A stretch of DNA of 64,000 nucleotides, taken from contig JASWHV010000009.1 in assembly GCA_030760725.1 (NCBI GenBank), forward strand, positions 89,454,780-89,518,779, in the 5' to 3' direction. The notes under the pieces were generated by a model. It did no database searches. It saw only the letters and a list, made by a program, of their open reading frames with translations, and was not told the origin of the DNA. This document shows, piece after piece, positions 21,187-32,133 of the stretch. Every line of letters starts with the position of its first letter. The first letter of the stretch is position 1. This DNA is from Neostapfia colusana (taxonomy: Eukaryota > Streptophyta > Magnoliopsida > Poales > Poaceae). Position numbers and translations under genes: made by a program.

Positions 21187-22537
21187 TGAATGTGGCCTAG
21201 AGGGGGGTGAATAGGCATTTAAAAGATTCCTGCACACTTAATAGAATTATCAGAAACTTGATTGATCGGACTAGTCCGGTTGTGTGGGCGGACTAGTCCG
21301 GTGTGCTGAATTATGTGAGTTAATTAAGTGTGTTTCAGAAATTGAATCTTTCAGCAGCGGAATGAGAACAACAGTTTTTATAAATTAAGTTTATTGTATG
21401 AATGCACGTGCAAACTTATAAGAAACTCAAATGATGATTAGCAAACTAGTGATCTAATGTATCAAAATGTAAAGTAAATGAGAGACAAAAGACACGAATT
21501 TTTACCGAGGTTCGATCTCACCAAGAGATCTACGTCCTCGTTGAGGAAGCTCACACAGAGCCGGGTTCCTAACCCTTTCCCTCTTCAAGTCACCACAAAG
21601 GCCGACTTGACTCCACTATCATGGGCAATCACCGAGTTTGTGGGGCTACCTCACAAGTTGAGGGCTCCCACGAGAATTACAATAAGAACGTGATCAAATA
21701 CACTCGAAAATAGTACAATGCAGAAGATGAGTGTAGAAAGATCAAACCCCAAGAGCTCACAACGAAAGAACGACGATCTCCCAATCCGAATCCAAGTGTT
21801 CAATTGATTTTGATCTTTTTGCACTTTAGATGTGTGGGGAGATGTGTTTTGGGCTTTGGGACAAGGTGGCGGCGCTAGGGTTGGTGTTTGCTGCAGTATT
21901 AGTCGTGTCTCTACATTGGGAGGCCGTGGATCACCCATTTATATGGTTTCCAAAAATTTGCCGTTGTAAAACCTAATACCGGACTAGTCCGGTATATGAT
22001 CGGACTTGTCGGGTCTACTTCCAGTGGGTTAACCGGACTAGTCCGGTCTAAAACCGGAATTGTCCGGTGCTATATGAAGTGGGGTTCCAGAAAGTTCAGC
22101 GGACTAGTCCTGTCACTTGGATGGACTAGTCCGCAGTCCTCTAAAGAGAACAACCGAGACATGAGCAGACTAGTCCGGTCCAAAAACCGGACTTGTCCGG
22201 TTGAGTTCCAGTAAGCTGACCGGACTAGTCCGGTCCATGGACGGACTAGTCCGGTGTTCAGTGGATTTTAGTTGATTATTAGCTTCTTACCCTTACGAAA
22301 AGTCCTGAGCTCTTGGGATGTGTCTCTCACACACACCCTATACATCTACATCTAATTTGCTCTTCTAAATTCCACTAAAGTCTTCCTTTTCGGGCAGCAC
22401 TTTATTTTTCACCTTTTTGTGTGCACGAGCTAGTTCACTTTGTTTATCCTGCAATCATCTCAATAGTTTCATTAGGATCTCATATGTTCGTCATCAATTA
22501 GCCAAAACCCACAAGGGATATCCTAGATGCACTTACA
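21187..22537 (-). repeat. 3' LTR of Copia G
   Basis: On the minus strand it starts TGTAAGTGCATC at 22537 and ends ...CATTCA at 21187. It is nearly identical to 30775-32128. It carries about ten palindromic motifs of the form CGGACTAGTCCG or its TT variant (21266-21302, 21982-22255). Confidence 0.93.
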
Positions 22538-22538
22538 A

Positions 22539-22552
22539 TCTCCCCCTTTTTG
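22539..22552 (-). other. Polypurine tract of Copia G
   Basis: On the minus strand: AAAAAGGGGGAGA immediately before the LTR start. A second purine tract of the same kind (AAAGGGGGAGAG) is found at 22884-22896; multiple polypurine tracts are known in Sireviruses. Confidence 0.85.
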
Positions 22553-22839
22553 GTGATTGATGACAACTATTTGAGATATCACAATTGAAAATAAAAAGTT
22601 GATTTTCATAAGGTGTGCACATATGAGAATAATAAAGAATTCACAAAAAGTTTCTCACATATGCACACACCTTATGGTGGGGTGCCTAACAGGTGTGTGA
22701 TAAACAAAATGTGATAAATTAAAGACAAACAATAGTGAACATATAAGTAGGCATTAGAGCATAGTGCATCACACATAAGAAAAGAAATAGTGCATTACAG
22801 GATTTTAAAATAGGTACATGTCCTTGATCACAAAAGAGC
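22553..22839 (-). other. 3' untranslated stretch of Copia G
   Basis: AT-rich sequence between the env-like ORF stop and the polypurine tract. It includes a repeated CACATATG/CATATGAGAA block around 22617-22670. I see no gene here. Confidence 0.5.
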
Positions 22840-24374
22840 TTAATAACTAATACTAGATAGTTCGAGTCCAAATCTAATCTCAATCTCTCCCCCTTTGGCA
22901 ACAAGGCACAAAAAAGGGAAAAATTGAGGGGAATCACTCATCGCGGGCGGTGATCCAACGGGCTCAATCTCAAGCTTTGCACAGATAGACTTGATATTGG
23001 CATTGACATACTGTTGATGTTTCTTCCTTGCAAGCTTTTCCTTGCGCTGCCTGTCTTCGATCTTGCGGCAGCAGACAAAGATGGACGAGAGCACCTTGAG
23101 GATGCCACTGGATGATTCTTGGGCAGGTGGAGACCCAGGAGGAGCAGCTGCAGATCTAGTGACATCATGAGCTTGATTTGATCTCCTCTCCACTGGTGGA
23201 GAGGACGGGGCAGTTGGAGCCGGGGGGAGAGTGTACTCGGTGGGTTTTTGCGGCTTCAACCCCGCATGCTTGACATCCTTGACGAACTCGAGTCCCGTCA
23301 CTTTCTCAATCATGTACATGATATACGGTGCATATCCACAGGACCTATTGGGGGTGATTGAGATGTTCACGATGTCGTTGTAGATATACTAAAAACATTG
23401 AATGGTCTCCTTCCACTAATGACCTTCATGAGAGTCCTCAAGGTCCCTTGTATAGTTCCCGCATCTCCATCCTTTGGAGCTATAGTCTTTCTCAAGACTC
23501 TATTGAGGACCATAAAGAAGGGCTTCAGATATTTGATGGTGGGAGGAACATATGGCATCCTTGTGTCATAGAGAAACTCAAGCTCTTCCTTCTCCAGGGG
23601 TTTCAGATTATGGATGACCGGTTCATGATCCAAAGTGTGTTGGAGGTGAAGAATCCTAGCAAATTCATCATAAGTGACACTATACTTTGAACCATGAGTC
23701 ATCCAAGTAAGACTGTCTCCATCACCACGAGCAAAGTAGAGAGTGGAGTAAAACTGGGTAATGACTTCATTGTTCCAGTCATACTCAAAGGATAGCAGGT
23801 CCGTCAGACCGTGCCTCTCTAAGGCCTCCACCATCTCACGAAAGGCAGGATACCTCTTCGACTTCAGGTAACCAACATTTAGCCATTGACTCTCTACTAC
23901 AGGATTCTTCATCTTCATGTACACATGCTCGTAGTAGTCTGCATGGAAGTTGCTCCAGAACCTTGGATCAGAACATTGTTTAGGTCGGTCATACACTTCA
24001 ATCTTCCTGAAGTTATCAGCTAGCTCACCCCATTTTCCAGTGAAATCCTCACTTGAAGGCTGCCTGTTGCGGTGAATAGGGTTTTTCATCTTCAAGGGCC
24101 CAAGGGGACCACTAGCAAGTCCATTCCCTTTATTGAGAACTCTTTTTGGCCCTGACGAGCCCTCAGCAGCATCTTTCCTTTGAGGCCTTTTGACAATGAC
24201 TTTCTTCTTCTTAGGTAGATTGTCGTCGGAGGGTGGAGAGTGAGCATTGAGATCATGTCTCTTCTTCATCACTCCCTCCTTAGCTCTCCTCACTCTTTCA
24301 CGTTGAACTTCTTCGTCAAGGTGAAAAGAGCCGTCATCTGAGCCTGAAGACATGATGCCTGATAAGGAGTTCAA
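22840..24374 (-). pseudogene. Env-like third ORF of Copia G, one frameshift
   Basis: An additional ORF downstream of pol, in the place where Sireviruses carry an 'envelope-like' ORF. It reads from an ATG at 24374 through a basic, low-complexity N-terminus (LPKKKKVIVKRPQRK) and a globular part with aromatic-rich blocks (KWGELADNFRKIEVYD, FYSTLYFARGDGDSLTWMTHG). The frame is lost by one base near 23385 and continues from about 23370 to 22840 with a Pro/Ser-rich linker and a Lys/Arg-rich segment. I see no clear signal peptide or membrane segment, so a true envelope function cannot be claimed. It could equally be a Gag-like or plant-transposon accessory protein. Confidence 0.7.
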
Positions 24375-25220
24375 GTATTAGATGCAAATGGACTCATTAT
24401 CGACTTCAAATGGGAATGTAGGGGTTCAAATGTCAGAGACCGGACTTGTCCGGTTTCAGAGTGCGGACTTGTCCGCATCTGAGCGCCGGACTAGTGCGGC
24501 CTAGCATAAGAACCCTAATGTTTCATTTGAATCAAATCTCCAATCTCAGGACACAAGGGCAGGAAAGTGGTAGGAATACATCTATTTAGGCAATGTACAT
24601 CCTTTTGAAATCAAAGGAAACTAGCTAGAACTAGAAAAGTTGAGATTTTGGTTTTAGAGAGGGAATTTACCAAGATTTGGAGATTCGCGTTGAGGGAGCA
24701 AGAGTCTATCCGGATAAGTCCGGAGAGTAGAATCCCCTCGTCGAGAAGAGGCTTTTTCACGGAGAAAACTCCGAGTTTGAGGGCTCAACTCGAAAATCAC
24801 TTTGGGAGCTAGGGTTTAGGAGAGGGGGGTGAGACAAAGGCTTATGAGTGGAGAGGGACGGGTTTGGTCCGGCCAACTGCTTCTATATGCGACTGACCGG
24901 GCTAGTCCGGTCATGGTAGTGGACTAGTCCGGTGCCCCTGAGTTAACCTAATTGTCGTCTGTCCGGACTAGTCCGGTTGAAAATCGGACTAGTCCGTTTC
25001 CAACAGACCTGATACATATATAGATAATTAATAGTGATCCAAGGACAATAATTTTGCAAATAGTCTTGGTGATTACGACCAGTAGGCAATCAGCAATCAA
25101 ACAATGGTCATAATCCACAAGATTTCTTCATTAAAATAGTTTTCTGAGTAGAAAAGGAGAAGAGGAGCATTTTTAACAATACAAAGGAACATTTTAAGTT
25201 GCAACCAGGTATGCAATGTT
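24375..25220 (-). other. Non-coding region between pol and env-like ORF, with palindromes
   Basis: No convincing frame. It holds two further clusters of LTR-type palindromes (CCGGACTTGTCCGG-like at 24436-24503; CGGACTAGTCCG-like at 24898-25000), on either side of an AT-rich stretch. This may be the promoter or leader of the env-like ORF, or a rearranged LTR piece. Confidence 0.6.
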
Positions 25221-26765
25221 TCAAGCCACATTTCGAGAGTCAAGAATGTTTAGCTCATTTCTTAGTTCACAAAACCTTTTCTCATCTAATGGTTTGGTAA
25301 AAATATCCGCAAGTTGTTTTTCAGTCCTAACATGTGAAATAGCAATGTCACCTTTTAATGAATGATCTCTAAGAAAGTGATGACGGATATCTATGTGCTT
25401 AGTTCTTGAGTGCTCTACAGGGTTGTGTGCAATTTTTATAGCACTTTCATTATCGCATAGAAGCGGGATATGACTTAGATTGTAGCCGTAGTCCCTAAGA
25501 GTCTGTCGCATCCAAAGTAGTTGCACACAACAACTACCGGCTGCAACATACTCCGCTTCCGCTGTGAAAAGAGCAATGGAGTTATGCTTTTTAGATGACC
25601 AAGAAACTAGGGACCTACCAAGAAATTGACAAGTCCCTGACGTACTCTTTCTATCGACTTTGCATCCTGCATAGTCGGCGTCGGAATAACCTATCAAGTT
25701 AAACTTGGATCCTTTGGGATACCAAAGGCCCAAGTATGGTGTGTGCAAAAGATACCTTAGGATTCTTTTTACAGCAATTAACTGACACTCTTTAGGTGCG
25801 GCTTGAAACCTTGCACACATGCATACGCTAAGCATAATATCTGGCCTAGATGCAAATAAATAAAGTAAGGAGCCAATCATGGACCGATATACCTTTTGGT
25901 CCACATTTGGACCGTCTTCATTGAGGTCGAGATGTCCGTTGATGGCCATGGGTGTCTTGATGGGCTTGGCTTTGTCCATATTGAATTTCTTGAGAATGTC
26001 TTGTGTATATTTAGTTTGGCTTATAAATGTACCTTCTCTCAGTTGCTTCACTTGAAATCCCAAGAAGAACTTCAATTCACCCATCATTGACATCTCAAAC
26101 CTGTCTGTCATTATTTTGCTAAATTCTTCACAGAAGGACTTGTTAGTAGATCCAAAGATAATGTCATCAACATAAATTTGACATACGAATAAATGATCAT
26201 CAAAATGTTTAGTAAAGAGTGTATAGTCAGCTTTACCAATTTTGAATCCATTTTGAGTCAGAAAATCTCTAAGGCACTCATACCAGGCTCGAGGAGCCTG
26301 TTTGAGGCCATAGAGAGCCTTACGCAGTTTATAGACATGGTTGGGATACTCCTGATCTTCGAACCCCGGTGGCTGCTCCACATAGACTTTCTCCTTTATC
26401 GGACCATTGAGGAAGGCACTCTTGACGTCCATTTGATACAACTTAAAATTATGGTGAGTAGCATATGCCAATAAAATGCGAATGGACTCAAGTCTAGCTA
26501 CAGGAGCGAAAGTTTCATCGAAGTCCAAACCTTCCACCTGAGAATAAACTTTGGCCACCAACCTCGCTTTATTTCTTGTCACTACTCCATGTTCATCTTG
26601 CTTGTTCCGAAAGACCCATTTGGTTCCAACGATGTTCGCCCTTGGTCTTTCCACCAGCTCCCACACATCATTTCTTTTGAAGTTGTTCAGCTCCTCTTGC
26701 ATCACAATCACCCAGTCTGGATCCTTTAAGGCTTCTTCTGCCCTGTATGTCTCTAGAAAAGACAC
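25221..26765 (-). CDS. Reverse transcriptase and RNase H of Copia G
   Basis: An intact 514-codon block of the Copia polyprotein, shown from its first Met but continuous in frame with the upstream linker. It has the Copia RT hallmarks NVWELVERP-type start (NDVWELVERP), TFAPVARLESIR, QMDVKSAFLNG and the catalytic YVDD at 26161-26174. RNase H shows GYSDADYAGC, TAEAEYVAAGSC and LLCDNESAI, with DIRHHFLRD and LADIFTKPL at the end. A stop at 25221 ends pol. The domain is intact, but in-frame stops upstream in the linker (27042 and near 26800) mean the polyprotein would not reach it. Confidence 0.95.
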   Translation of the reverse strand: MSFLETYRAEEALKDPDWVIVMQEELNNFKRNDVWELVERPRANIVGTKWVFRNKQDEHGVVTRNKARLVAKVYSQVEGLDFDETFAPVARLESIRILLAYATHHNFKLYQMDVKSAFLNGPIKEKVYVEQPPGFEDQEYPNHVYKLRKALYGLKQAPRAWYECLRDFLTQNGFKIGKADYTLFTKHFDDHLFVCQIYVDDIIFGSTNKSFCEEFSKIMTDRFEMSMMGELKFFLGFQVKQLREGTFISQTKYTQDILKKFNMDKAKPIKTPMAINGHLDLNEDGPNVDQKVYRSMIGSLLYLFASRPDIMLSVCMCARFQAAPKECQLIAVKRILRYLLHTPYLGLWYPKGSKFNLIGYSDADYAGCKVDRKSTSGTCQFLGRSLVSWSSKKHNSIALFTAEAEYVAAGSCCVQLLWMRQTLRDYGYNLSHIPLLCDNESAIKIAHNPVEHSRTKHIDIRHHFLRDHSLKGDIAISHVRTEKQLADIFTKPLDEKRFCELRNELNILDSRNVA

Positions 26766-27041
26766 AAAAGAATAGTGTTCACAAAAATTTGCAATTTAAG
26801 ATCTAGTAGTTACTCCCTTAGCAATATCTCCAATGATATTGTTGACAGGATGGTCTCTTTGCACACACTGATATACTCTTGGGTGTGGAATTTGTATAGT
26901 TTCTTGTTCTTCATTGTCTTCATATGTCATGTCTCCCCCTAGATCATTGCTTCCATGATCATCTTGATCTTCTTGACCTTCCTCAACCTGGTCTTGTGTT
27001 GGTGCTCCCCCTTGATCATTGCTTCCTTGTTGAAATTCGTC
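26766..27041 (-). pseudogene. Integrase-RT linker of Copia G
   Basis: The 92 codons between the integrase ORF stop and the RT ORF stay in the same frame. They are acidic and Gln/Gly-rich, typical of the variable linker in Copia pol, and are interrupted by TAA at 27042-27044 and another stop near 26800. Confidence 0.6.
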
Positions 27042-28445
27042 TTATGTTTCCTCTCGTGGTAGGATATCACCAAGTGCCATTTTCTTCAGCGCTTCACATG
27101 GAGCTTCCTCCTTATCTAGCATAAATTTATTGACTTGCTCCACTTGTGAGCCGTTAGTTTCATCGAACACTACGTCACGTGCTACTTCAACAAGGCCGGA
27201 CACCTTGTTGAAGACACGATAGGCATAGGCATTCAATTCATATCCGAGCAAGAATCCTTCATCGGACTTCGAAGCGAACTTCGAGGCCCTTGGTTTCTTG
27301 TTCAGAATAAAACATTTGCAACCAAAAACTTTGAAATAAGAAACATTAGGCTTTTTACCCGTGAGAAGCTCATATGGAGTTTTCTTCAGTAGTCGATGAA
27401 GGTACAACCGATTTGTGGCATGACAAGCGGTGTTCACCGCTTCTGCCCAAAATCGGTCTGACGTCTTGTATTCATCCAACATTGTTCTCGCCATTTCGAT
27501 CAATGTTCTATTCTTCCTTTCGGCCACCCCGTTCTGTTGAGGAGAGTAGGGTGCCGAGAATTCATGCTTTATACCTTCTTCATTGAGATATTCTTCAACT
27601 TGGGTGTTCTTGAATTCTGTCCCATTGTCACTTCTGATATTCTTTACGGTTGATGAGAATTCACTCTGAGCTCTTTTCAAGAACTTCTTGAGGATTCCCT
27701 GAGTTTCTGATTTATCATACAAGAAAAATACCCAGGTAAATCTTGAAAAATCATCAACAATTACTAAACCGTATTTGTTACCGCCGATGCTGATGTACGC
27801 AATTGGACCAAAGAGATCCATGTGGAGAAGTTCCAGCGGTCTAGCGGTGGTCATCACATTCTTGGCGGGGTGTGGTGCTCCAACCTGTTTTCCTGCTTGA
27901 CAAGTGCTGCACGACCTGTCTTTTTCAAAAACCACATCCTTAAGACCACGGATGTGACCACCTTTTAGAAGTTTCTGCAGATTTCTCACTCCAACATGGG
28001 CTAGCCGTCTATGCCACAGCCATCCCATGTTGGTGTTAGCAACCAAGCAAGTGTTGAGTTCGGCTTTATCTTTGTTGAAGTCAACAAGATAAAGCTTTCT
28101 CTTCAACAATCCCTTGAATGCAATCAAGCCATCGCTTCTTCTAAAGACGGTCACACCCTCATTAGTGAATAAACAGTTGTAACCTTTGTCGCATAGTTGA
28201 GATATTGATAAAAGATTATAATCTAGAGAGTCTATGTGTAAAACATTAGATAAGGTGTGTTGAGAGGATATTTCAATGTTACCACTATCAAGGACCTTTC
28301 CTTGGCTGTTGTCTCCAAAGTATATACCTTCACTTGGATCCTTGTTGCACTCGTACTCCACAAACATACCTCTCTCTCCGGTCATATGATTTGTGCATCC
28401 GCTATCTAGCACCCACTTAGATCCGCCGGAGGAGTAAGCCTGCAA
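27042..28445 (-). CDS. Protease and integrase of Copia G
   Basis: A 467-codon open block of pol. The protease active site WVLDSGCTNHMTG lies at its start (DSG at 28398-28406). The integrase zinc finger follows (LWHRRLAHVG ... CSTCQAGK), then the catalytic core with LHMDLFGPI, IRSDNGTEF and NGVAERKNRTL, which keeps all three acidic residues. A late GKKPNVSYFKVFGCKCF block is typical of Copia integrases. The frame ends with a premature TAA at 27042. It differs in frame from the gag segment above, so the join (28446-28480) is also damaged. Confidence 0.93.
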   Translation of the reverse strand: MQAYSSGGSKWVLDSGCTNHMTGERGMFVEYECNKDPSEGIYFGDNSQGKVLDSGNIEISSQHTLSNVLHIDSLDYNLLSISQLCDKGYNCLFTNEGVTVFRRSDGLIAFKGLLKRKLYLVDFNKDKAELNTCLVANTNMGWLWHRRLAHVGVRNLQKLLKGGHIRGLKDVVFEKDRSCSTCQAGKQVGAPHPAKNVMTTARPLELLHMDLFGPIAYISIGGNKYGLVIVDDFSRFTWVFFLYDKSETQGILKKFLKRAQSEFSSTVKNIRSDNGTEFKNTQVEEYLNEEGIKHEFSAPYSPQQNGVAERKNRTLIEMARTMLDEYKTSDRFWAEAVNTACHATNRLYLHRLLKKTPYELLTGKKPNVSYFKVFGCKCFILNKKPRASKFASKSDEGFLLGYELNAYAYRVFNKVSGLVEVARDVVFDETNGSQVEQVNKFMLDKEEAPCEALKKMALGDILPREET

Positions 28446-28473
28446 AATAGAATTATTCCTGGGTTTTAGGTAC

Positions 28474-30721
28474 CTAAGCTTGCTTGGGTCCTCTCAGGTT
28501 AGTCACAAGAGTCTTGGGCACCCATACACAAGTTTTTAAGTTCTTGTGGCGTGGCCCTGTATATTTAGCAATGATTTTTCCATACTTGTTTTTCATGAGA
28601 ACATAAGAAGCATCAAATGTACGGAACAGTGTTTGTAACTCAGATTCATGGGATTTTTCTTTAACAAAAGTGATTCTATTCTTAGCATGATTAGGAGTAG
28701 ACATGTGTTTGTTCCTGTCAAACCAAGACCATCTTTGACATTGGGAGGTCTAGTGATCATATATGCACTTCGTGCATATTTGATCTTCTCCTTATCAAAG
28801 ATGCCGTTTTGAGAAGAATGCATGTCAAGAGAGGTTGAAGCATTAGAAATTACATTCTTCTTACTAGAGCAAGTGCAGGTTCTTATTGTTGTCGAACTCA
28901 TGTCTTTGGAGGAAGAGCTCTTGGAGGAAGAGGAGTCACTTTGTTTGAGCGACTCAACTTGCACCTCAAGGATTTTGTTAACTTTTGACAAGTTAGCAAG
29001 TTCTTCCTTGATTGCAATGTGCGAGTCCTCTAACTTTGAGTAAGTTTCATTACTCAAGGCTAGCTCTAACTCAAGTGACTCATTCTTCTCTCTTTCAAGC
29101 TCAAGAAGCTTTTCAACTTCTTGATATCTCTTCCTCTCACGGATGAGCATATCTTCTTGTCGGTTGACAAGTTCCTCCTTTTCAAAGATATCGTTCGACA
29201 ACATTTCCATTTTCTTTAAAGCAATTTTACTTAGCCCTCTAAACATTTCTTCATTATCACTAGAGCTATCAAAGTCATCAATGGAGGAATTTAGTACAGG
29301 AGGAGTAAGTCGAACCATTTTCTTGCCTTCCTTAGCCATAAGACAAGTGTGGTTGTTCATGTCCCGTCCTCCCATGTTCGGAAAGAGTGTGGCTCTCATA
29401 GTTGGTTTCTTGACTGCGATAATGGCCATCTATTCTTCTTCATCGGAGGAGGACTCGTCGTTTGAGTCCCACTACTTCCCAATGTGAGCTTGATGGACTT
29501 GTCTTCTTTTTCTGAAATTTTTCTTTTCTTGAGATCTTGTTTCCTTCTTCTTTTTGTTTTCTTCATAAGTACAGTCCACCATGAAGTGACCATACTCTCC
29601 GCAGTTGTAGCAAGTGCGTCGAGCCTTGGATTTTCCTTTATCCTTGCTTTTGCCTTCATGTGAATTGTTGTCGTGTCTTCTCTTCATCATGCGTTTGAAC
29701 TTTTTGATGACGAGTACCATTTCTTCGTCATCAAGATCGGTGCTCTCGTCGCTTGTATCTCCATCGTCTTGGTCTTCACGAGTTTCTTTGAGTTTGGGTT
29801 TGCACGTTGCTTTGAGAGCAACTTCTTTCTTTTTGGATGAGGTGAGTTCGGCTAAGTATTTGACGTATTGGGCTTCTTTCTCCATCATTTCATGATTTAT
29901 GATCTTCCCTAGTAATTCATCGGGAGTCATTTTGTGAAAACCGGGGCTCTCTCTGATCATTGAGCAAAGTGTGACATTTCTTGGCATAAAGGCTCTATCA
30001 TTCTTTTGACCACTTCGTGATCTGTCCATTTCTTACTTCCATAAGCATGAATTTTGTTGATGAGTGCTTTCATCCGGTTGTACATGTCTTGAGGTGATTC
30101 GCCTTCTTCAATAGCAAATCTCCCCAACTCTCCTTCAAGCATTTCGATTTTGGCTTCACGAACTGACCTATTTCCTTCGTGAGCTGTCTTGAGGGTATCC
30201 CTGATTTCTTTTGCACTTTCTAACCCATCGATCTTGGTGAATTCCTCTCTGCTTAGTGATGATGTGATCACGGCGACGGCTTGTGCGTTTCTGTGAATCT
30301 CTTGTTCTTGTTCTGGAGTGAGTTCATCATCCGTGTCCGGAATATCTATGCCTGTGCAAACAATGTGCCACAGACTAGGGTTCAGAGATATCAGATGCAT
30401 CTTCATGTTGTACTTCCACATGGTATAGTCACTTCCGTCAAACTTTGGAGGCCTTCCCATAGGAATCGAAAGATAGTGATTGTTTGAATTGAGACGGTTG
30501 TAGTTGTAAGGATACCGGGAATAGTCGTGATGACCACTCCCAGTCGTCTTCTCTTCTTCTTTTCCCTTTTGTGCTAGCAGTTTCTTTCTCAGGAGTGCTT
30601 TTAGCTGCCTCACTTCTTCATCATCATGTGGGTTGTCTTTCAGCACATCGAAGGCTTTAGCTTCTTTCTCCTCCTCATTGATGTTCATCTTTGGGATGTC
30701 GTTGTTCTTCTCAGAGGCCAT
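28474..30721 (-). pseudogene. gag of Copia G, several frame breaks
   Basis: Starts with ATG at 30721, about 40 bases after the PBS. The N-terminal and central Gag region (PPKFDGSDYTMWKYNMKMHL, then a helical core) is open to about 30000, where the frame shifts. The next block holds the CCHC zinc knuckle (CYNCGEYGHFMVDC, 29571-29612) amid Lys-rich sequence. TAG codons at 29472-29474 and 29430-29432 interrupt the same frame. The third block (29429-28700) has a long Glu/Lys/Leu coiled coil of about 80 residues, typical of long Sirevirus Gags. Another frameshift near 28740 leads into the last segment, which ends at 28474. Confidence 0.87.
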
Positions 30722-30760
30722 GATCTCTCCGAGATGTGAGTCTCTTTGATGGAGAACCTT

Positions 30761-30772
30761 GCTCTGATACCA
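30761..30772 (-). other. Primer binding site of Copia G
   Basis: TGGTATCAGAGC on the minus strand, two bases after the 5' LTR end at 30775; complementary to initiator tRNA-Met. Confidence 0.93.
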
Positions 30773-30774
30773 AT

Positions 30775-32128
30775 TGAATGTGGCCTAGAGGAGGGGGTGA
30801 ATAGGCCTTTAAAAGATTCCTGCACACTTAATAGAATTATCAGAAACTTGATTGACCGGACTAGTCCGGTTGTGTGGGCGGACTAGTCCGGTGTGCTGAA
30901 TTATGTGAGTTAATTAAGTGTGTTTCAGAAATTGAATCTTTCAGCAGCGGAATGAGAACAACAGTTTGTATAAATTAAGTTTATTGTATGAATGCACGTG
31001 CAAACTTATAAGAAACTCAAATGATGATTAGCAAACTAGTGATCTAATGTATCAAAATGTAAAGTAACTGAGAGAAAAAGACACGAATTTTTACCGAGGT
31101 TTGATCTCACCAAGAGATCTACGTCCTCGTTGAGGAAGCTCACACAGAGCCGGGTTCCTAACCCTTTCCCTCTTCAAGTCACCACAAAGGCCGACTTGAC
31201 TCCACTATCACGGGCAATCACCGAGTTTGTGGGGCTACCTCACAAGTTGAGGGCTCCCACGAGAATTACAACAAGAACGTGATCAAATACACTCGAAAAT
31301 AGTACAATGCAGAATATGAGTGTAGAAAGATCAAACCCCAAGAGCTCACAACGAAAGAACGACGATCTCCCAATCCCGAATCCAAGTGTTCAATTGATTT
31401 TGATCTTTTTGCACTTTAGATGTGTGGGGAGATGTGTTTTGGGCTCTTGGGACAAGGTGGCGGCGCTAGGGTTGGTGTTTGCTGCAGTATTAGTCGTGTC
31501 TCAACTTTGGGAGGCCGTGGATCACCCATTTATATGGTATCCAAAAAGTTGTCGTTGTAAAACCTAATACCGGACTAGTCCGGTATATGATCGGACTTGT
31601 CCGGTCTACTTCCAGTGGGTTAACCGGACTAGTCCAGTCTAAAACCGGACTTGTCCGGTGCTATATGAAGTGGGGTTCGAGAAAGTTCAGCGGACTAGTC
31701 CTGTTGCTTGGATGGACTAGTCCGCAGTCATCTAAAGAGGACAACAGAGACATGAGCGGACTAGTCCGGTCCAAAAACCGGACTTGTCCGGTTGAGTTCC
31801 AGTAAGCTGACCGGACTAGTCCGGTCCATGGACGGACTAGTCCGGTGTTCAGTGGATTTTAGTTGATTATTAGCCCCTTACCCTTACAAAAAGTCCTGAG
31901 CTCTTGGGATGTGTCTCTCACACACACCCTATACATCTACATCTAATTTGCTCTTCTAAATTCCACTAAAGTCTTCCTTTTCGGGCAGCACTTTATTTTT
32001 CACCTTTTTGTGTGCACAAGCTAGTTCACTTTGTTTATCCTGCAATCATCTCAATAGTTTCATTAGGATATCATATGTTCGTCATCAATTAGCCAAAACC
32101 CACAAGGGATATCCTAGATGCACTTACA
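30775..32128 (-). repeat. 5' LTR of Copia G
   Basis: Nearly identical to 21187-22537, with only scattered single-base and short-indel differences. On the minus strand it starts TGTAAGTGCATC at 32128 and ends at 30775. It has the same series of palindromic GGACTAGTCC motifs (30857-30893, 31569-31848). Confidence 0.93.
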
Positions 32129-32133
32129 CACAT

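Larger units (their letters stand above)
21187..32128 (-). mobile_element. Sirevirus-like Ty1/Copia element 'G'
   Basis: A complete 10.9-kb Copia element on the minus strand. Nearly identical LTRs (21187-22537 and 30775-32128) are flanked by the 5-base duplication CACAT (21182-21186 and 32129-32133). Read on the minus strand the order is LTR, PBS, gag, protease, integrase, reverse transcriptase/RNase H, an additional env-like ORF, polypurine tract, LTR. The Copia gene order, long gag with coiled coil, third ORF after pol and LTRs packed with palindromic GGACTAGTCC-type motifs match Sireviruses (inference from family knowledge). High LTR identity indicates a fairly recent insertion, but gag-pol already has stops and frameshifts. 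Confidence 0.93.

Noticed and set aside
21266..22255. Repeated GGACTAGTCC motifs resembling a CRISPR-like array
   Set aside because: Spacing is irregular, there are no uniform spacers, and the motifs lie inside a Copia LTR; these are LTR regulatory palindromes.
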